A stretch of DNA of 64,000 nucleotides from positions 1,860,001 through 1,924,000 of the forward strand of contig VDMD01000004.1 in assembly GCA_007026445.1 (NCBI GenBank), read 5' to 3'. The DNA comes from Schizophyllum amplum (taxonomy: Eukaryota > Basidiomycota > Agaricomycetes > Agaricales > Schizophyllaceae). The translations under genes were made by a program, and so were the position numbers. The notes under the pieces were generated by a model. The model saw only the letters and a program-made list of their open reading frames with translations. It was not told the origin of the DNA and did no database searches. Shown here piece by piece: positions 42,812 through 55,281 of this stretch; position 1 is the stretch's first letter; each line of letters begins with the position of its first letter.

Positions 42812-45296
42812 TTACGGGTCCTTCTCCTTGTACGCAGGTGATGGTGTCGGAATATCGGTCTCGGGGAAGTTGGGCGGTGCGCTCGGCTCCCCGCGGTTCT
42901 TCTCCAACCACTTGTCCATGTCGTCGGCACGGCCAGCGAAGGGACGCTTGCCCAGCATGTCGATCATGTCCTCCCTGGTCGAGCATGAGTCAAGCGCGAC
43001 GGCAATCGATGTTAAGACTTACCGAGTCAAGACCTCCTTCTCCAACAAGCGCTGCGCCACCTTTTCGACGTCCGCACGATGGTCCGTCAAGAGCTTCCTC
43101 GTGCGCTCGTAAGAGTCGCTGTGCAGGCGTTAAGTTCAAAGAAACGGCGGCACAACGAATGCACATACACAATCATCTTGCGGACCTCGTCATCCAACCG
43201 CTCCGCAGTCTTCTCGCTGAACGGCTTGTTCCAGTGCTCCTGCGAGGCGCGCTCACCACCGTAGCTGACAGGACCAATGACACCGTTCATGCCGTAGTTG
43301 GCGCATGCTTCAAATGCCATCCGAGTGATCTTCTGAAGATCGTCCTGAGCACCGGTGGTAATGTTCTCCAAGCCAAAGAAGATCTCTTCCGAAACACGTC
43401 CGCCGAGGGTCATGCATATGCGGTCCCTCATTTGAGGTGTCGAGAGAAGGTAACGGTCAGCGGGGAGGTACTGCAACGAGTCGGTTAACTGTAGCGTATG
43501 ACCAACAAAAAAAATTCGCACCTGTGCGTAACCCAGAGCACCAGTTCCACGAGGAATAATGGAGACCTTGAGCAAAGGGTCCGCATGCTCCAAGAACCAG
43601 CCACAGATAGCGTGGCCCGCTTCGTGGTATGCCACCGTCTTCTTCTCGTCCGGGCTGAGGACGCGGCTCCTGCGCTCCAAGCCGACGATGACACGCTCGA
43701 TAGCCGTGTCAAAATCCACACTCTCGACGTAGTCGGCACTGCGACGCGCCGCATGCAACGCCGCCTCATTGCACACGTTCGCGATGTCCGCACCGGAGAA
43801 CCCGGGCGTGAGGACCGCGAGCTTTTGCGCGAAGTCTGACGAGTTTTTGATGTTGTCGGCGAGACGCAGGGGCTTGAGGTGCACGTCGAAAATACCACGG
43901 CGGCCAGAGACGTCGGGGCGATCAATAGCGATGTGTCGGTCGAAACGGCCAGGACGCATGAGCGCCGGGTCAAGCACGTCGGGCCTGTTGGTACCCGCGA
44001 GAACGACGATGTGCTCGTTGGTGCCGAAGCCATCCATCTCCACGAGCAGCTGGTTTAGCGTCGACTCCCGCTCGTCGTTGCCACCCATATTGCCCTTGCC
44101 ACGCGCCTTCCCGATAGCGTCAATCTCATCCACGAAGATGATGCACGGGGCATGCTTCTTCGCAGATTGGAAGAGATCGCGGACGCGCGCAGACCCGACA
44201 CCGACGAACATCTCCACGAACTCGGAACCAGACACGGACAGGAAGGGTACGGACGCCTCGCCAGCTGTCGCCTTGGCCAGCAACGTCTTACCCGTACCTG
44301 GAGGGCCAGACAGGATGGCGCCTCGCGGGATCTTCGCGCCGAGCTTGGTGAACCGTTGCGGCTCCTTGAGGAACTTGACGAACTCCATGATCTCGACCTT
44401 GGCCTCGTCCATACCGGCGACGTCCTTGAACTTGACGTTCACCTGGTTGTCCTGGTTAAACAGCTTGGCGCGGCTCTTGCCCATGCTGAAGATGCCGCCG
44501 CCACCCCCGCCCCCGCTCGCACGGCGCGACATCCACCATATACCCGCGATGAGCAGTATGGTGGGCGCAAAGCTGAGCAGCGTGCTTCCGGTCGAGATCT
44601 CCTGGTGGTACTGCACGGGGATGCGCTCGTGGGAGGGGATGCCGAGCTCGGACTGCGCCTCGTCGAGCTTGCGCTCGAACGCCTCGACGGAGCCGATCGA
44701 GAAGTAGTACTGCCCGCCAGCGCCAGCCTGCGGGTACATGCGCCCGTCGCATTGGAGTGCAGCGATACGCGCACTTCATGCCCGTTCACGACCGTCAATT
44801 TGTCGACGAGACCCTTGTCGAGGAACGCGGTGCGGAACTCCTGCCAGGTGATCTCGCGAGAGGAGGTCGATCCGGAGGAGGAGTAGATGAGGTACGCAGC
44901 TGCTGCAGCGGTGACCCAGCCCCACTGCGGGCTGTTGCCGTTCGAAGGTGGGGGCGGAGGACGTTGTTGCTTGCGGTCGCCGTCAGCACCCGAGGACTCA
45001 TCTCGCGGCTTACTGCGCGCCTGCTGCTCGATCTGCTTGAAGAACCCCTCGAGAGTCTTTGGGAAGTCGCTGAACCCCTCGTCCTCCTTCTTCTTCGGCT
45101 CCTCCTTCTTGTCCTCGTCCGCCTTCACATCTTTCTTGTCGTCTGCGGCGGACTGCTCCTTGCCTTGCGGCTTGTCGTCTGCCTTCTTGTCATTCTGCGG
45201 CGGTCGTGTGCTGGGCGTCGAGTAAGGCCGTAATGCGGGATACGCAACGCGGCGAGGAGCGATGAGCCGCGCTGCTCTTAGTGAGCGGGGCAACAT
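42812..45296 (-). CDS. Mitochondrial m-AAA protease subunit (AFG3/YTA12 family)
   Basis: ATP-dependent zinc protease of the inner membrane, with its active site in the matrix. It degrades unassembled subunits and processes some precursors. I prefer the ATG at 45296 ([20 protein letters not shown]), a basic presequence; an in-frame ATG at 45338 would add 14 residues. A charged region ([20 protein letters not shown]) precedes TM1 ([14 protein letters not shown]), the FtsH extracellular domain and TM2 ([15 protein letters not shown]). The AAA module has Walker A GPPGTGKT, Walker [12 protein letters not shown] and the [18 protein letters not shown]. The protease motif is HEAGH in [20 protein letters not shown]. 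One base is missing near 44749 (between VSLHSNA and [12 protein letters not shown]). About 800 residues. I cannot choose between AFG3 and YTA12. Confidence 0.93.
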
Positions 45297-45546
45297 TGGT
45301 CTGGAAGAAACCGCAGACGCTCTCGACGCCGCTCTCAATGCCCCTCACGTGGGTTTCCCGCGCGCTTACGCATGCCGGCCCCGGGCCGTGCCGAGAAGTG
45401 ACGCGTCTCAAAACAAAGTCAAACCCCCGCCGCGACGACTCCTGCAGTGCTTTCATGTGATCGCGGCTGGAACTCGGAACCACATTGCCTCATATCCGTA
45501 CAGAGGCCGTACAAATACATACACAGTAGCCACAATAATATCGTCC

Positions 45547-47513
45547 TCAAACTTCCTCGTCCTGCACCTCGAACGCGCAACAGAACGCGTCCTTGTCCAA
45601 CAGAACGAGCCCCTTCCCATCGGGTGCCCAGTGCAAATTTCGTGTCTCGAATTCCTCTGTCAATCTTGACTTCAGCAGGAGCGCGATGACATGCTTGTTG
45701 AAGCACTTACGCGCTGGGACACCAACACACTCCGTCACTCCTTCCACGTCCGTCTGCGCGTCCTCGCCGACCCACTCATCGCTCCATAGGTAGACGCTAC
45801 GCTCACCACTGCAGAACGCCAGGTTTCCTGGGCGTATTGGATTCCATCGCGCGTGTAGCACAGCCTTGTTGTTCATGATAACCGTGCGCAATTTTGGCTG
45901 CAACAAGGGCGCGCCATCCGATGGGAAGTCGTAGATGTACATCACGTTCGGCACATTCTCTGCGAATTACAAGTCAGATGATATCACAAAGGCAAGGCCC
46001 GAACCAACCAAATCTCAGCAGCAGCAGTGCCCCATTCTGATTGAACTCCATCTGTACCGCACCACATTTCGGCGGGGGCTTCGTCAGGTCGGGGCGCGCC
46101 ACAGGCAGAGTTTGCGCGCTGCGGACCCGCTCGTCTACGCACATCAGCGGAGGTCGCCAAGGAATAGTAAGAGGAATTACAGGCCAGGAACCCACGTCCT
46201 TCCGTCGCCTCCAGCCACTTCGAGGGCTCGCGCCATATCGCCTATTGAAAAGGACCATGCTTGGTAAGGCTGACACAGCGAACATAATCCGACGCACGAC
46301 GGAGGCTGCAACCCTGCTGGCCAGCTCGATGGCGCAGATTGGCGAGAAGCTGAGACCGTCGAGGACGTGTATCTGCCATATAGATGTGAGACGATAACAA
46401 CAGCGCGAATGATGCGGGAGGCAGCGCACTCGGTCATCCCAGCCACCAACGAGAAGGAAGGCGCCGTCGGGGTGCCACTTGATGTGCCGAATCCCGAAAC
46501 CTGGGTCCAAATCGGGGACGAAGGTGGCGAGCACCGCGCCAGTGGCTACGGAGACAATGTAGAGTTTGTACTGGTCCCGGAGTGAGCGGTAACACGCATA
46601 CTGGCAGGCTCGATCTACCTCTAGCGGGCCCTCACAGATGGCTATATGCGTGCCTCGGGGGGACAGGGCCATAAGCGATAAAGAGGACGTGGGAAGGGGG
46701 AAATGCTACATGTATGGGTGAGCGGGTATACGGTTTACGAACACAGCCTTACTCACACGGACCAGCTTGAAGGCATTCGATGCATCGTAGAGGCCCAGGG
46801 TATCCCTGGACTTGAGACGTTCAACGAGGGCAAGGTATCTGCCGTCTCTGCGGAACGCGTAGCCTGGGACGCGGTCACATGCTGTCCGAAAGTGTGCGCA
46901 TAATCATACCTTTGTCGAAATGAAGGGGATACTGTATGTATATGGACGTCCCTGTCACTAGCGACCAAATGGTAACGCGTAGCTTTCGAATGCTCAGTGT
47001 CTCGTGCAGTTCTTTCGTTGTAAACTCACGTTCCACTCCGAGAAACAGAGAATGTTGCGCCCGTCGGGTGCCCACTCGGCCTTGACGAGGCCTGTCCAGA
47101 CATCCATGACCGGTTCTCAGAATGGAAGCTGCGCGTTCACCTTCCGCACCCGCGTCTATCCTCGCCGACCACTCCTCGTCACGCAGCTTGTACACATGCA
47201 CGACGCCGCTCTTCGCACAGGCGGCCAGAACGTATTCCGAGTCGCAGGACCATGCAATGTGCGTGATGTGGACTGGCGTATCCTTTCCGCTAACGTTTGT
47301 TTTAGGTTTGACCGAGGACGCGCTCGCTTTCGGCGCCGCAAGTGCCACCTCCGAGGGTGAGGGCGACGCGTCTACTTGCCACTTGCGCGTGATCTGAAAC
47401 GAGTCGGCGCGGCGCACAACGAGCCTATCCTGCACGGCGGTGAGAATAAAATGCGCGCCGGGGCTGAAGGCGACGAGCGACGACGAGTGCTTGTAGATCT
47501 CTGTGAAATCCAT
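45547..47513 (-). CDS. WRAP73: WRAP73/WDR8-like WD-repeat protein
   Basis: WD40 protein of the WRAP73 family, which works at centrosomes or spindle poles with SSX2IP/Msd1-type partners. Start at 47513 (MDFTEIYKHSSSLVAFSPGA). Blades visible across introns: HFILTAVQDRLVVRRADSFQ, VHITHIAWSCDSEYVLAACA, GLVKAEWAPDGRNILCFSEW-NLRVTIWSLVTG, LMALSPRGTHIAICEGPLEV, YKLYIVSVATGAVLATFVPD, IRHIKWHPDGAFLLVGGWDD, VLHARWNPIRPGNLAFCSGE-RSVYLWSDEW and NLHWAPDGKGLVLLDKDAFC. About 500 residues over eight or more exons, with no frameshift required. The recurrent element GAACTTCAACTCGAACTTC sits 18-37 nt before the start codon. With BYR4 it is the second spindle-pole-related gene in the window. Confidence 0.87.
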
Positions 47514-48009
47514 GCCGTCTCACTGAGACGGAAGTTCGAGTTGAAGTTCGGCAATGTGCGGTTGACAAGGCCGGACACGTGGCGATTGGGTTGACCTCAG
47601 AGAGACCGGGTCATCACCCACGTTGCCGCCAGCGGACTTTCGTGGGGAAAGTTCTGGTGCATTCCAGAGCGCACTTTGAGCTGGAAAGGAAGGGGTTGGG
47701 CTCCAAGCGTCGGATGAGATGTCTTCGCGAGCGCGTATATAGCAGGTCACACGAGGTCGCAGGCGGCGGATACGAGCCGCCAAGATACTGCTGAAAGGAG
47801 CAATGTGACGATGACGCCAAGTTCATCGAACAGCCGTCCGGTCGTCCACGGACACGGAAGGCGGCCGTGGCCCAAATTTTGAGTCAACGCGTCTCGGAAT
47901 TGGTTACACGATCGCGGATGACTGATCAGACTCTTCCCTAGACGTTTATAGAGGGGCCTGGCAAGGGGTGGCGCCATTCCGTCTCCTTCACCCCCTTGTC
48001 TATACCGCC
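47514..48009. promoter_or_regulatory. Divergent promoter region, WRAP73 / DHA1 transporter
   Basis: 496 nt. GAAGTTCGAGTTGAAGTTC at 47531-47549 lies next to the WRAP73 start, and a TATA-like TTTATAGAGG at 47945-47954 is about 60 nt before the transporter start. Confidence 0.5.
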
Positions 48010-49886
48010 ATGGAGGGCAACTCACGCCGCACGAGCATCGACTCGCGCACTCCCACCGTCATCGAGGAGCGCGAGGCTAGCATCCAGTCCCATGTCGAGC
48101 GCAGCTCTCAGGTCGAAAAGCCTGATCAGTTTCTCGTGCTGTTTGACGACAATGATCCAGAGAACCCACAGGTGAGTGGCTGGTGGCGCGCACAAAGACT
48201 CGCGTTAATCTCATTACTTATGTAGAACTGGTCACGGGCAAAGAAGTGGTACTTGACCATGCTGGGAGGTGTACTCGTCCTCAACGCAACGTTCGCCAGT
48301 TCTGCTCGTGAGTTGCCCCCATTCCTCCACGTATAGCAGTTTACTGATCGGCGCCCAGCATCGGGTATTGTTGGCCAACTGATGGAAGACTTTCAGTTCG
48401 GCAGGGAGGTCGCCACATTGAGTACGTCCCTCCCGACCTATCCTTACCTAGGCCTAACCCCCTTTTCCAGCCATCTCCCTTTTTGTCGCCGGGTATTGCG
48501 TAGGGCCGCTAGTATGGGGCCCCATATCCGAGACTTATGGTCGCCGGCCAGTTTTCGTCGTCTCCTTCTTCGTCTACACCTGCTTCCAAGTCGGCTGCGC
48601 ACTGTCCCCCAACACCGCCGCACTCATCATCTTCCGGTTCTTGGGTGGCACATTCGCAGCAGCCCCGCTCACCAACTCTGGCGCGCTCATCTCTGATATT
48701 TGGGATGCACGGACACGCGGGAAGGCGCTCGCCATGTTCACGCTCGCGCCGTTCGCTGGGCCTTCACTGGGCCCGACGGTAGCAGGATACATGAACGTTG
48801 CCGGCCTCTCCTGGCGTTGGGTGTTCTGGGTGCTGACAATCTTCGCCGGCTGCTGCTTCGTGTTGATCGTCTTCACCATCCCGGAGACCTACGCCCCGGT
48901 GATTCTCAGGAGCAAGGCGGAGCGCCTACGGAAGAGCACTGGCGATGACAAGTATTACGCCTTGATCGAGACGCAGAAGATATCTTTCGCCAAGCGCTTG
49001 GAACACATTGTTGCCCGCCCCTTCCGCATCCTTTTTACTGAGCCGATGCTCTTGGCTGTCACTATCTACATGAGTGTAAGTCCCGCCGCCTGAAGTCGCA
49101 CCGTCCCGCCGTTAACGATTTTGTCAGTTTATTTACGGTTGCGTTTACCTGCTATTCGAGGCGTATCCCATCGTCTTCACCGAAGGCCACAACTTCAACA
49201 CCGGTGCTTTAGGCTTGATGTTCCTGCCCATCCTTGTTGGTGGCGTGGTTGCTGTGCTCTGCGTACGTCGCCCGCTCTCATGATCCGTCCGCCCGTTGAC
49301 TGGCTTCCAGAATTTGTTCATCTTCAACCCGCGATACGAGCGTGAAATGGCGCGCCGCTCCCCGCAGCCCGTTGACCCCGAGTTCCGTCTGGAGATGGCC
49401 TGTGGAGCTGCACCGATATTCACTATTGCCTTCTTCTGGTTTGGGTGGACGTCGTACCCGGAGATCTCGTTCTGGGCGCCAATGATGGCGGGAGGATTAA
49501 TGGGTTTCTCGATCTGCTGGCTGTTCATGAGCCTGTTCAACTACATCATCGACGCGTACCTATTCGTTGCCGCATCCGCGCTGGCGGGCAATACCGTTGT
49601 GCGGTCGATCTTTGGTGCTGTGTTCCCGGTACGTTATACGACTTTCTGCGGAGGCAGTATTCTGACTGAGCTGCAGCTTTTCGCCACGCAAATGTACGAG
49701 GCCCTCGGCCCGCAATGGGCGTCGTCCCTCGTCGGCTTTGTCGCGCTGGCCATGGTCCCGATCCCCTTCGCGCTGATGAAGTACGGCCCTACGCTGCGGT
49801 TGAAGTCCAAGTATGCGCCAACAAAGCCTCATGTACCTAAGACGGAGTCGGTGGACCCGGAGAAGGTGGAAGATTCGCCCGCGTAA
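48010..49886 (+). CDS. MFS transporter, DHA1 (drug/polyamine:H+ antiporter) family
   Basis: Twelve-TM proton antiporter of the plasma membrane; fungal members export polyamines, drugs or metabolites. I start at 48010 (MEGNSRRTSIDSRTPTVIEE) rather than the upstream in-frame ATG. Motifs: DNDPENPQNWSRAKKWYLTM (family entry), FVAGYCVGPLVWGPISETYG-RRPVF (motif A region), CFQVGCALSPNTAALIIFRF, APFAGPSLGPTVAGYMNVAG (motif C-like), SWRWVFWVLTIFAGCCFVLI, PETYAPVILRSKAERLRKST-GD, FIYGCVYLLFEAYPIVFTEG and MSLFNYIIDAYLFVAASALA. Six short introns, frame intact, about 530 residues. A TATA-like box lies upstream. Substrate cannot be told from sequence alone. Confidence 0.88.
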
Positions 49887-50369
49887 GGGCTTTGGAAGGT
49901 CCCTTGGGTTTTCTCTATCGAATGGACTTGGGTATGGAAGGCATCTTCACGCATTTCACGTTGGGTTCGGTCCGCACTTGCAACATTTGTGCTATCTATT
50001 TGCAGGCATCTCTCTTGATATATATACGTAGCATCTTCTCTTTTACGACGCACTCTACTTTTACGAGCTTCGACGACGGTTTATGCACTTTGCACATAGC
50101 GCCAGAGGTCTACATAATAACAACACACTAGTACTACTGTACCATAGCACTTTTAGAAGAAAAGCCCGGTGGGAATACGAACGATGATTGACGGAAGTCT
50201 AGGCGTTCTACGCGTGGGGTAGATGCGGGAGTGCACTGTACGAGCTGAAGACGGATGCGTCGTTCGAGACGATGGCGGGATGAGCCGATGTGGCGCGGGT
50301 GGATCGGGCCCGACCGGTGAAGCTGTTGGTCGCTGCGCTCATCGGCGCCGTTGATGTGACCGCCCGCGA
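49887..50369. other. Intergenic
   Basis: 3' flank of the transporter and 5' flank of the PP2C gene. No gene seen. Confidence 0.4.
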
Positions 50370-52094
50370 ATGGCGCTGAGTCTCCGCCTTGCGCGTGCCC
50401 GACGGCCGTGCGCGCGCTCCTACCACGACTACATCCGCTACGCCACACCAGGTGCGCCCCGCCCGCGTTCTCGACCCTCGCCCCCGCTGACTTCTCTCGG
50501 CCCAGGCGGCACTCTCCGCATTCCGCTCGCGACTTCGAAGGGCATCCTCGGCGTGGCCACGTCCCGGGGTAACAGAAGGTATGCGCCCACCCGTCCCGCC
50601 ACGCGTCCTTCCATAGGCGCTCATCCCGCCTCAGTCACCAGGCGGACCACTACGCGTTCACCGCGCTCTCCCTCGATCCCGAGGAGTTGCGACTTAGCGT
50701 GAAGAAACACTTTGACTACGACTGGGACCCCGCCGCTGTGGGAGACGGGTTCAACCGCCAGGTCGCGTTCGTCGGGATTTACGATGGGTGCGTGCTCGTG
50801 CTCTACTTAACAGGCTGGAATGCTGACCTTGCGCAGACATGGCGGCTCGGCCGTCTCCCATACCTCCGCCAGGAGCTGCACGCGCTCTTCGAGAACGTCA
50901 ACCCCTCGATCGTGCCCGAGCTCTTCCTCTGGATCAAGGAGATCGGCGGGTACTTCAAGCGCTTCCAGGGCGGCGCGCTCGAGCCCTGGATCACGATGAC
51001 GAGATTGCCCACGGGCCTTTCGACCTCGAGGCTCGCGCCGCTGCTGCATTTGGGAGGTGCGCATGCCACCCTCAGCGCGTACTCGATGTTTGACACTCTC
51101 GCAGGCGAACCGGCAAATTGCCACGGACAAGATGGCGCTCGACTGTGGCGCTGCAGCGTCCGTGGTACTCATGCATCCCTCGATGCTCCCGCAACTCCCT
51201 TCTTCGCTGCCGACAAGCTCGCAGTCACTGTCGCGCACGTAGGGTGCGCTGCCTCCATCGTGTCTCACATCAATCCCCTGACAACGCGACAGCGACACGC
51301 GCGTCTTACTGTGCAGCGCTAAGGACGGTACACCTGTTGCTCTCACCGAAAATCACCGGCCAGACTCCCCCGCCGAATCAGCGCGTTTGCGCAAGCGAAT
51401 GGCGTCGGTGATTACAGACTCGTATGGCGAAGCTCGGTAAGGCTCGGTCAATAAAGTTTGCATGCCAGTCGGTTGAACTCCTCTATCTTCAGCTGGATGG
51501 GTGCGCTACAAAGTACCAGAGCGTGGGTTACTCCCTCTTCTGTCTCGGACCGGCAACTGACTAGTTCTCTCCAGCTTCGGTGACTTGCGCTACAGCAAAT
51601 TTGGTATCACCGTCGAACCTGATATTCGAGCCAAACTCCTTCGAGGTATGACCTTCGTTGGCGCTCCAGGTCATATTTGTCTGACGGACGCAGGCCGCGA
51701 TTGGGGCTACCTCGTCTGCGTCTCCGATGGCATATCCTCCATCCTTTCCGACGCCGAAATCATCGACCTCGCACGGAACGCTCGCAACAGCGAGACCGCT
51801 GCCAAGCGCATCGTATGTCATGCTATGTGCCAGGCTATCTGCATTCCCGTTCTGACCTCGTCCAGCTGGAGTTCGCTCAGGAAATTGGGAGCGACGATAA
51901 CGCCACCGCCCTCGTCCTCCCCCTCGCTGGTTGGAACAAGGTCGAGGGCCCGGATTCTACCAAGGAACTGCGCGAATACCGCTACAACCAGCTCGCCGGT
52001 ACGTGCCAGATCCGTTTGACACCCTATAGTTATTCCAGTGCTGATCCACTATCATTGTTATACAGGTTCCAGCGAGAGGCAGCGTCGTATGTAG
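50370..52094 (+). CDS. PTC6: Mitochondrial PP2C-type Ser/Thr phosphatase (PTC6-like)
   Basis: Metal-dependent protein phosphatase of the PPM family. Yeast Ptc6 acts in mitochondria on pyruvate dehydrogenase and in mitophagy. Start at 50370; MALSLRLARARRPCARSYHD is a good mitochondrial presequence. Motifs: QVAFVGIYDGHGGSAVS (metal-binding DGHGG), LRQELHALFENVNPSIVPEL, HDDEIAHGPFDLEARAAAAF, MALDCGAAASVVL, AHVGDTRVLLCSAKDGTPVA-LTENHRPD, RAFGDLRYSKFGITVEPDI, YLVCVSDGISSILSD and DDNATALVLPLAGW. Three losses of one base break the frame: about 50860 (CCCATAC for CCCAATAC), 50992 (ATCACG for ATCCACG) and 51170 (CTCATG for CTCCATG). About 480 residues. Ends SSERQRRM. Subcellular location is inferred from the N-terminus. 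Confidence 0.83.
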
Positions 52095-52244
52095 GCTGCC
52101 CTCGTCTTGTACGGGCTGTCGTCGAGGGTAGGGCGCACGCAATGCCCAGCAGATGAAATGTTGCATGCGGACTACCCCGACGCCCTCCCGCCTTCGTTGC
52201 AGATGTTCGTTATCGTCATATGTCGCGCGCGGGGCCCATTATCA

Positions 52245-55076
52245 TTATATCTGTGCTGCCGCATGCCCGTCCGACCGGGGGTCGCAGCCCGCGGCGAAGA
52301 CGGTCCTGCCAGTCGTGGGGTCGACGATCTTTTGGATGACCTGCCCGCGGCCGAACATGTTGCGCCCGAGGCCAGTGACATGGCGCGCGTCGTGGCCCAT
52401 ATCTGGAAGGAGGCTCGTGAGTTGGTTGCACAGGAGCAAGTAGGCGGGGCTATATGACGAAGTAATGGGCGGGAGGGCAGGAAGAGAGACGGGCTAGGGA
52501 GGGAGGACTTCCGTATGTTATGTACACCCGCGTGTAACATATACCACTTGTGAAGCGACGTACCCGTAGCGTCTGGACTGTCTCTAGCGAGATACCCTCC
52601 TCGAAGTAAACTTCCGAGTTAATGTCTCCCGCGGCGCACTCCTTGGCGGCGTCAGTGTCCGGGGCGCCCGCGGAGATGCAGAAGCGCGCGGCGTCGAGTG
52701 CGCCTTGTGCCGTGAAGCCGCGGAGCATGTTAAGAAGCACTTGGACGTGACCTTGGGGCTGCGAGTTACAGTCAAGTCTCAGTATAACGGTTGTCCATAC
52801 ATCTTTTGGCGAAAGAGACTGCACACCTGCATGTACCCGCCCATGACACCGAAGCTCAAGAACAAGTCATCGCCACGGGTCGCGAGCGCCGGGATGATGG
52901 TGTGGTAGGGACGCTTCCCGCCCTGTATAGAAACGTCAACCGTCTGAGTGACTATCAAGTCGACGTGCTCAATCACCTTGAGCGCGTTCGGGTGGTCCTC
53001 GTCCAGGCTGAAGCCGCTGCCTCGGTTCTGGAGAGTGAAGCCGCATCCCTTGGGGATGGCACCGGTTCCAAAGCCTGGGAGGTCATTCAGCATGTGGGGG
53101 GAAGCCCTACCCGCAACAGCCGCAGCATACCTGCGTAATTGGATGTATGAAGCTGAAAGAGGGAGGGCGTTCGATCAGATAACCTACGCACAGCACTAAA
53201 ATCGAGGGAAATCTGACCTGCACGCGTTACCCCACTGGTCGGTTACCGAGAAGTAGACGGTGTCGGTGGACGCGACGGGATTTCCCTGCAGACATACTTC
53301 CTGTCAACTAGAAAGCCGACGAAGGCCTACATAGAACGTACACGAACAACCTCCGGGTTGGTCTTCTTGGGGTCGAACAGCTTCGCACGCTTGGCCAAAT
53401 ATTCCTGGGAGAAAAGGAAGGCGTCAGCATGCGCAAAATACCGACGCGTGTTCCCAGACCCGCTGCGCGTCCTCTGATAATTATGTACTCGCCTCGCTCA
53501 ATAACTCTGCGACCGGTACGTGCACGACATCGGGGTCGGTAACATACCACTGGCTGTCTGCGGGCGCGTGAGCTGGGGAGTTCCTCGTGGAACGAACGGG
53601 TCCCGGAATTCGCGAAGCTATACCTGCAATGCTAGCCTAAACCGAGAGTAATGAGAGCGTGGCGGGGAAAGGGTTAGGCTGCAACGTACCGTAGCGCCTC
53701 GACAAGCGTATGGAGATAGAGCGGCGAGTTATGCTCCATCTCGAGCAAATTGGGGATAATCCCCTGCTTCTGCAGTTGCTCAATGATTCCTAATGCCAGG
53801 AGCGCGGTAATGCCTGAGCATGATGTGTAAGTCAAGCGCACGCCATATGACAAAGAGACAACACACCTTGGCCGTTCGGAGGGCACTGGACAGCAATATA
53901 AATTAGTCAATTCTTCCGCCGGTCACGCGCAATACACACCTCGTAGACAGTCACGTCGTTCAGATAAGTGTACTTGATGGGCTCGACGAAGGTCGTATCA
54001 TGCTTGGCCAAGTCAGACAATTCCATGACGCCTCCCTGGCTCTGGATAAGCTCGACGATCGCCTCAGCGACGCGTCCCTTGTAAAAGCCATCCTTGCCCT
54101 GCTCTGCTACGGCGCGGAACGTCTTTGCAAGCGTCGGGAAGGTCATAATCTCCCCAGACCGGGGCGCGCGTCCCTTGAGCAGCATCTCGTCGGCATTGGG
54201 TGACGCGTTCTTGATAAGCTCCTGCACGTAAAGGGGAAAGAGACGTGGTCAATATTTACCTAGATAGGCATGTCTGCGCGATAGATACCTCAGCCGTTTC
54301 CACTATATGGACATTTTCAGAGGAGGTGGGCAGAGTTATTAGAGGGCAGCTTACCGCGTGAGCGTGCACCTCCGATACGGGAACACTGAAGATCGTAAAT
54401 TCAGAGAGCTCCTAAAGTGATAAGCACGCACCCTTCCTCTGCGAGGCGAATGGCCGGGGCGAGGACTTCAGCAACGGAAACTTTTCCGCTGCCGAATTTC
54501 TCAACGGTGTCGACCCACGCCGCGGCAGCGCCTGAAGGCGTGAGTGGAGGTAGATCGGTGAAGCGGAGGGCTCACCTGGCACAGTGGCGGAGTTGATGTC
54601 GGTGACGGGAATCTTCTTGCCCGGGATGCCGCGTTGGCGCAGGTGGTCGATAGTGAGCTTCTCGGGGGAGCGGCCAGAGCCGTTCAGCGCCTTGACGGTC
54701 TTGGTCTGCGCATCGTAGAAGAGGCAGAACGCGTCCCCTCCGATGCCACAGCAGCTGGGCTCGGTGACGTTGAGCGCGGCGGATGTAGCGACTGCTGCGT
54801 CGGCTGAGGGGCTATCAGATCAGGTAGGCGGGACTAGAGCACACGTCTCTCACCTGCGTTCCCACCCTTCCTGAGTATCTCGAGGCCAGCCTCCGTGGCG
54901 AGGGGCTGCGAGGATGCGACGACTCCCTTCGTACCGTAGACGACTGAGCGCCTACTGTTGAACGTGAAGGGGGACTCGGGGGAGTCATCTTGGACCAATC
55001 GATACGGGGGGAAGCCATGTGAGGTGCAGAGGAGGTGGTGGTGAATGCAGCGGCGAGATTTAGTAGTCTGTTCCAT
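52245..55076 (-). CDS. GGT: Gamma-glutamyltransferase (gamma-glutamyltranspeptidase)
   Basis: N-terminal-nucleophile hydrolase that cleaves the gamma-glutamyl bond of glutathione. Start taken at 55076 ([20 protein letters not shown]); no clear signal peptide, so the start is uncertain. Spliced motifs: [129 protein letters not shown], and the self-cleavage region [20 protein letters not shown] (the Thr of TDTVYF is the likely nucleophile), then [34 protein letters not shown] and [20 protein letters not shown]. At least ten introns. Ends [14 protein letters not shown]. It is divergent from prefoldin 6, with 205 nt between the starts. Confidence 0.9.
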
Positions 55077-55281
55077 GTTGGAAATGAGTAGTGCGGGGAT
55101 GGCGCACGCGGGTGTCTGAAATGCCGTTCAATGCCTACGGAGGCGGCTTTGGCGGGGGGCCGGGCGCGCACTCACCGTCGCCACATCTTGTCAACTTCAA
55201 TCCGCTTCCGATCACAAATCACCCGCGCCCGATCACCCTCCTCTCCCCTCCGCACGCCACCTCTTGCCTTTCCGAGCTCCC

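Noticed and set aside
43769..44707. 312-codon plus-strand ORF
   Set aside because: It lies exactly antisense to the AAA domain of the m-AAA protease. It is a GC-rich shadow frame with no domain.
12297..51180. Calling VPS18, NIP7, BYR4, PTC6 and others pseudogenes because of frame breaks
   Set aside because: Each break is one base next to a short run, with intact introns and conserved sequence on both sides. Error in the consensus explains them better.
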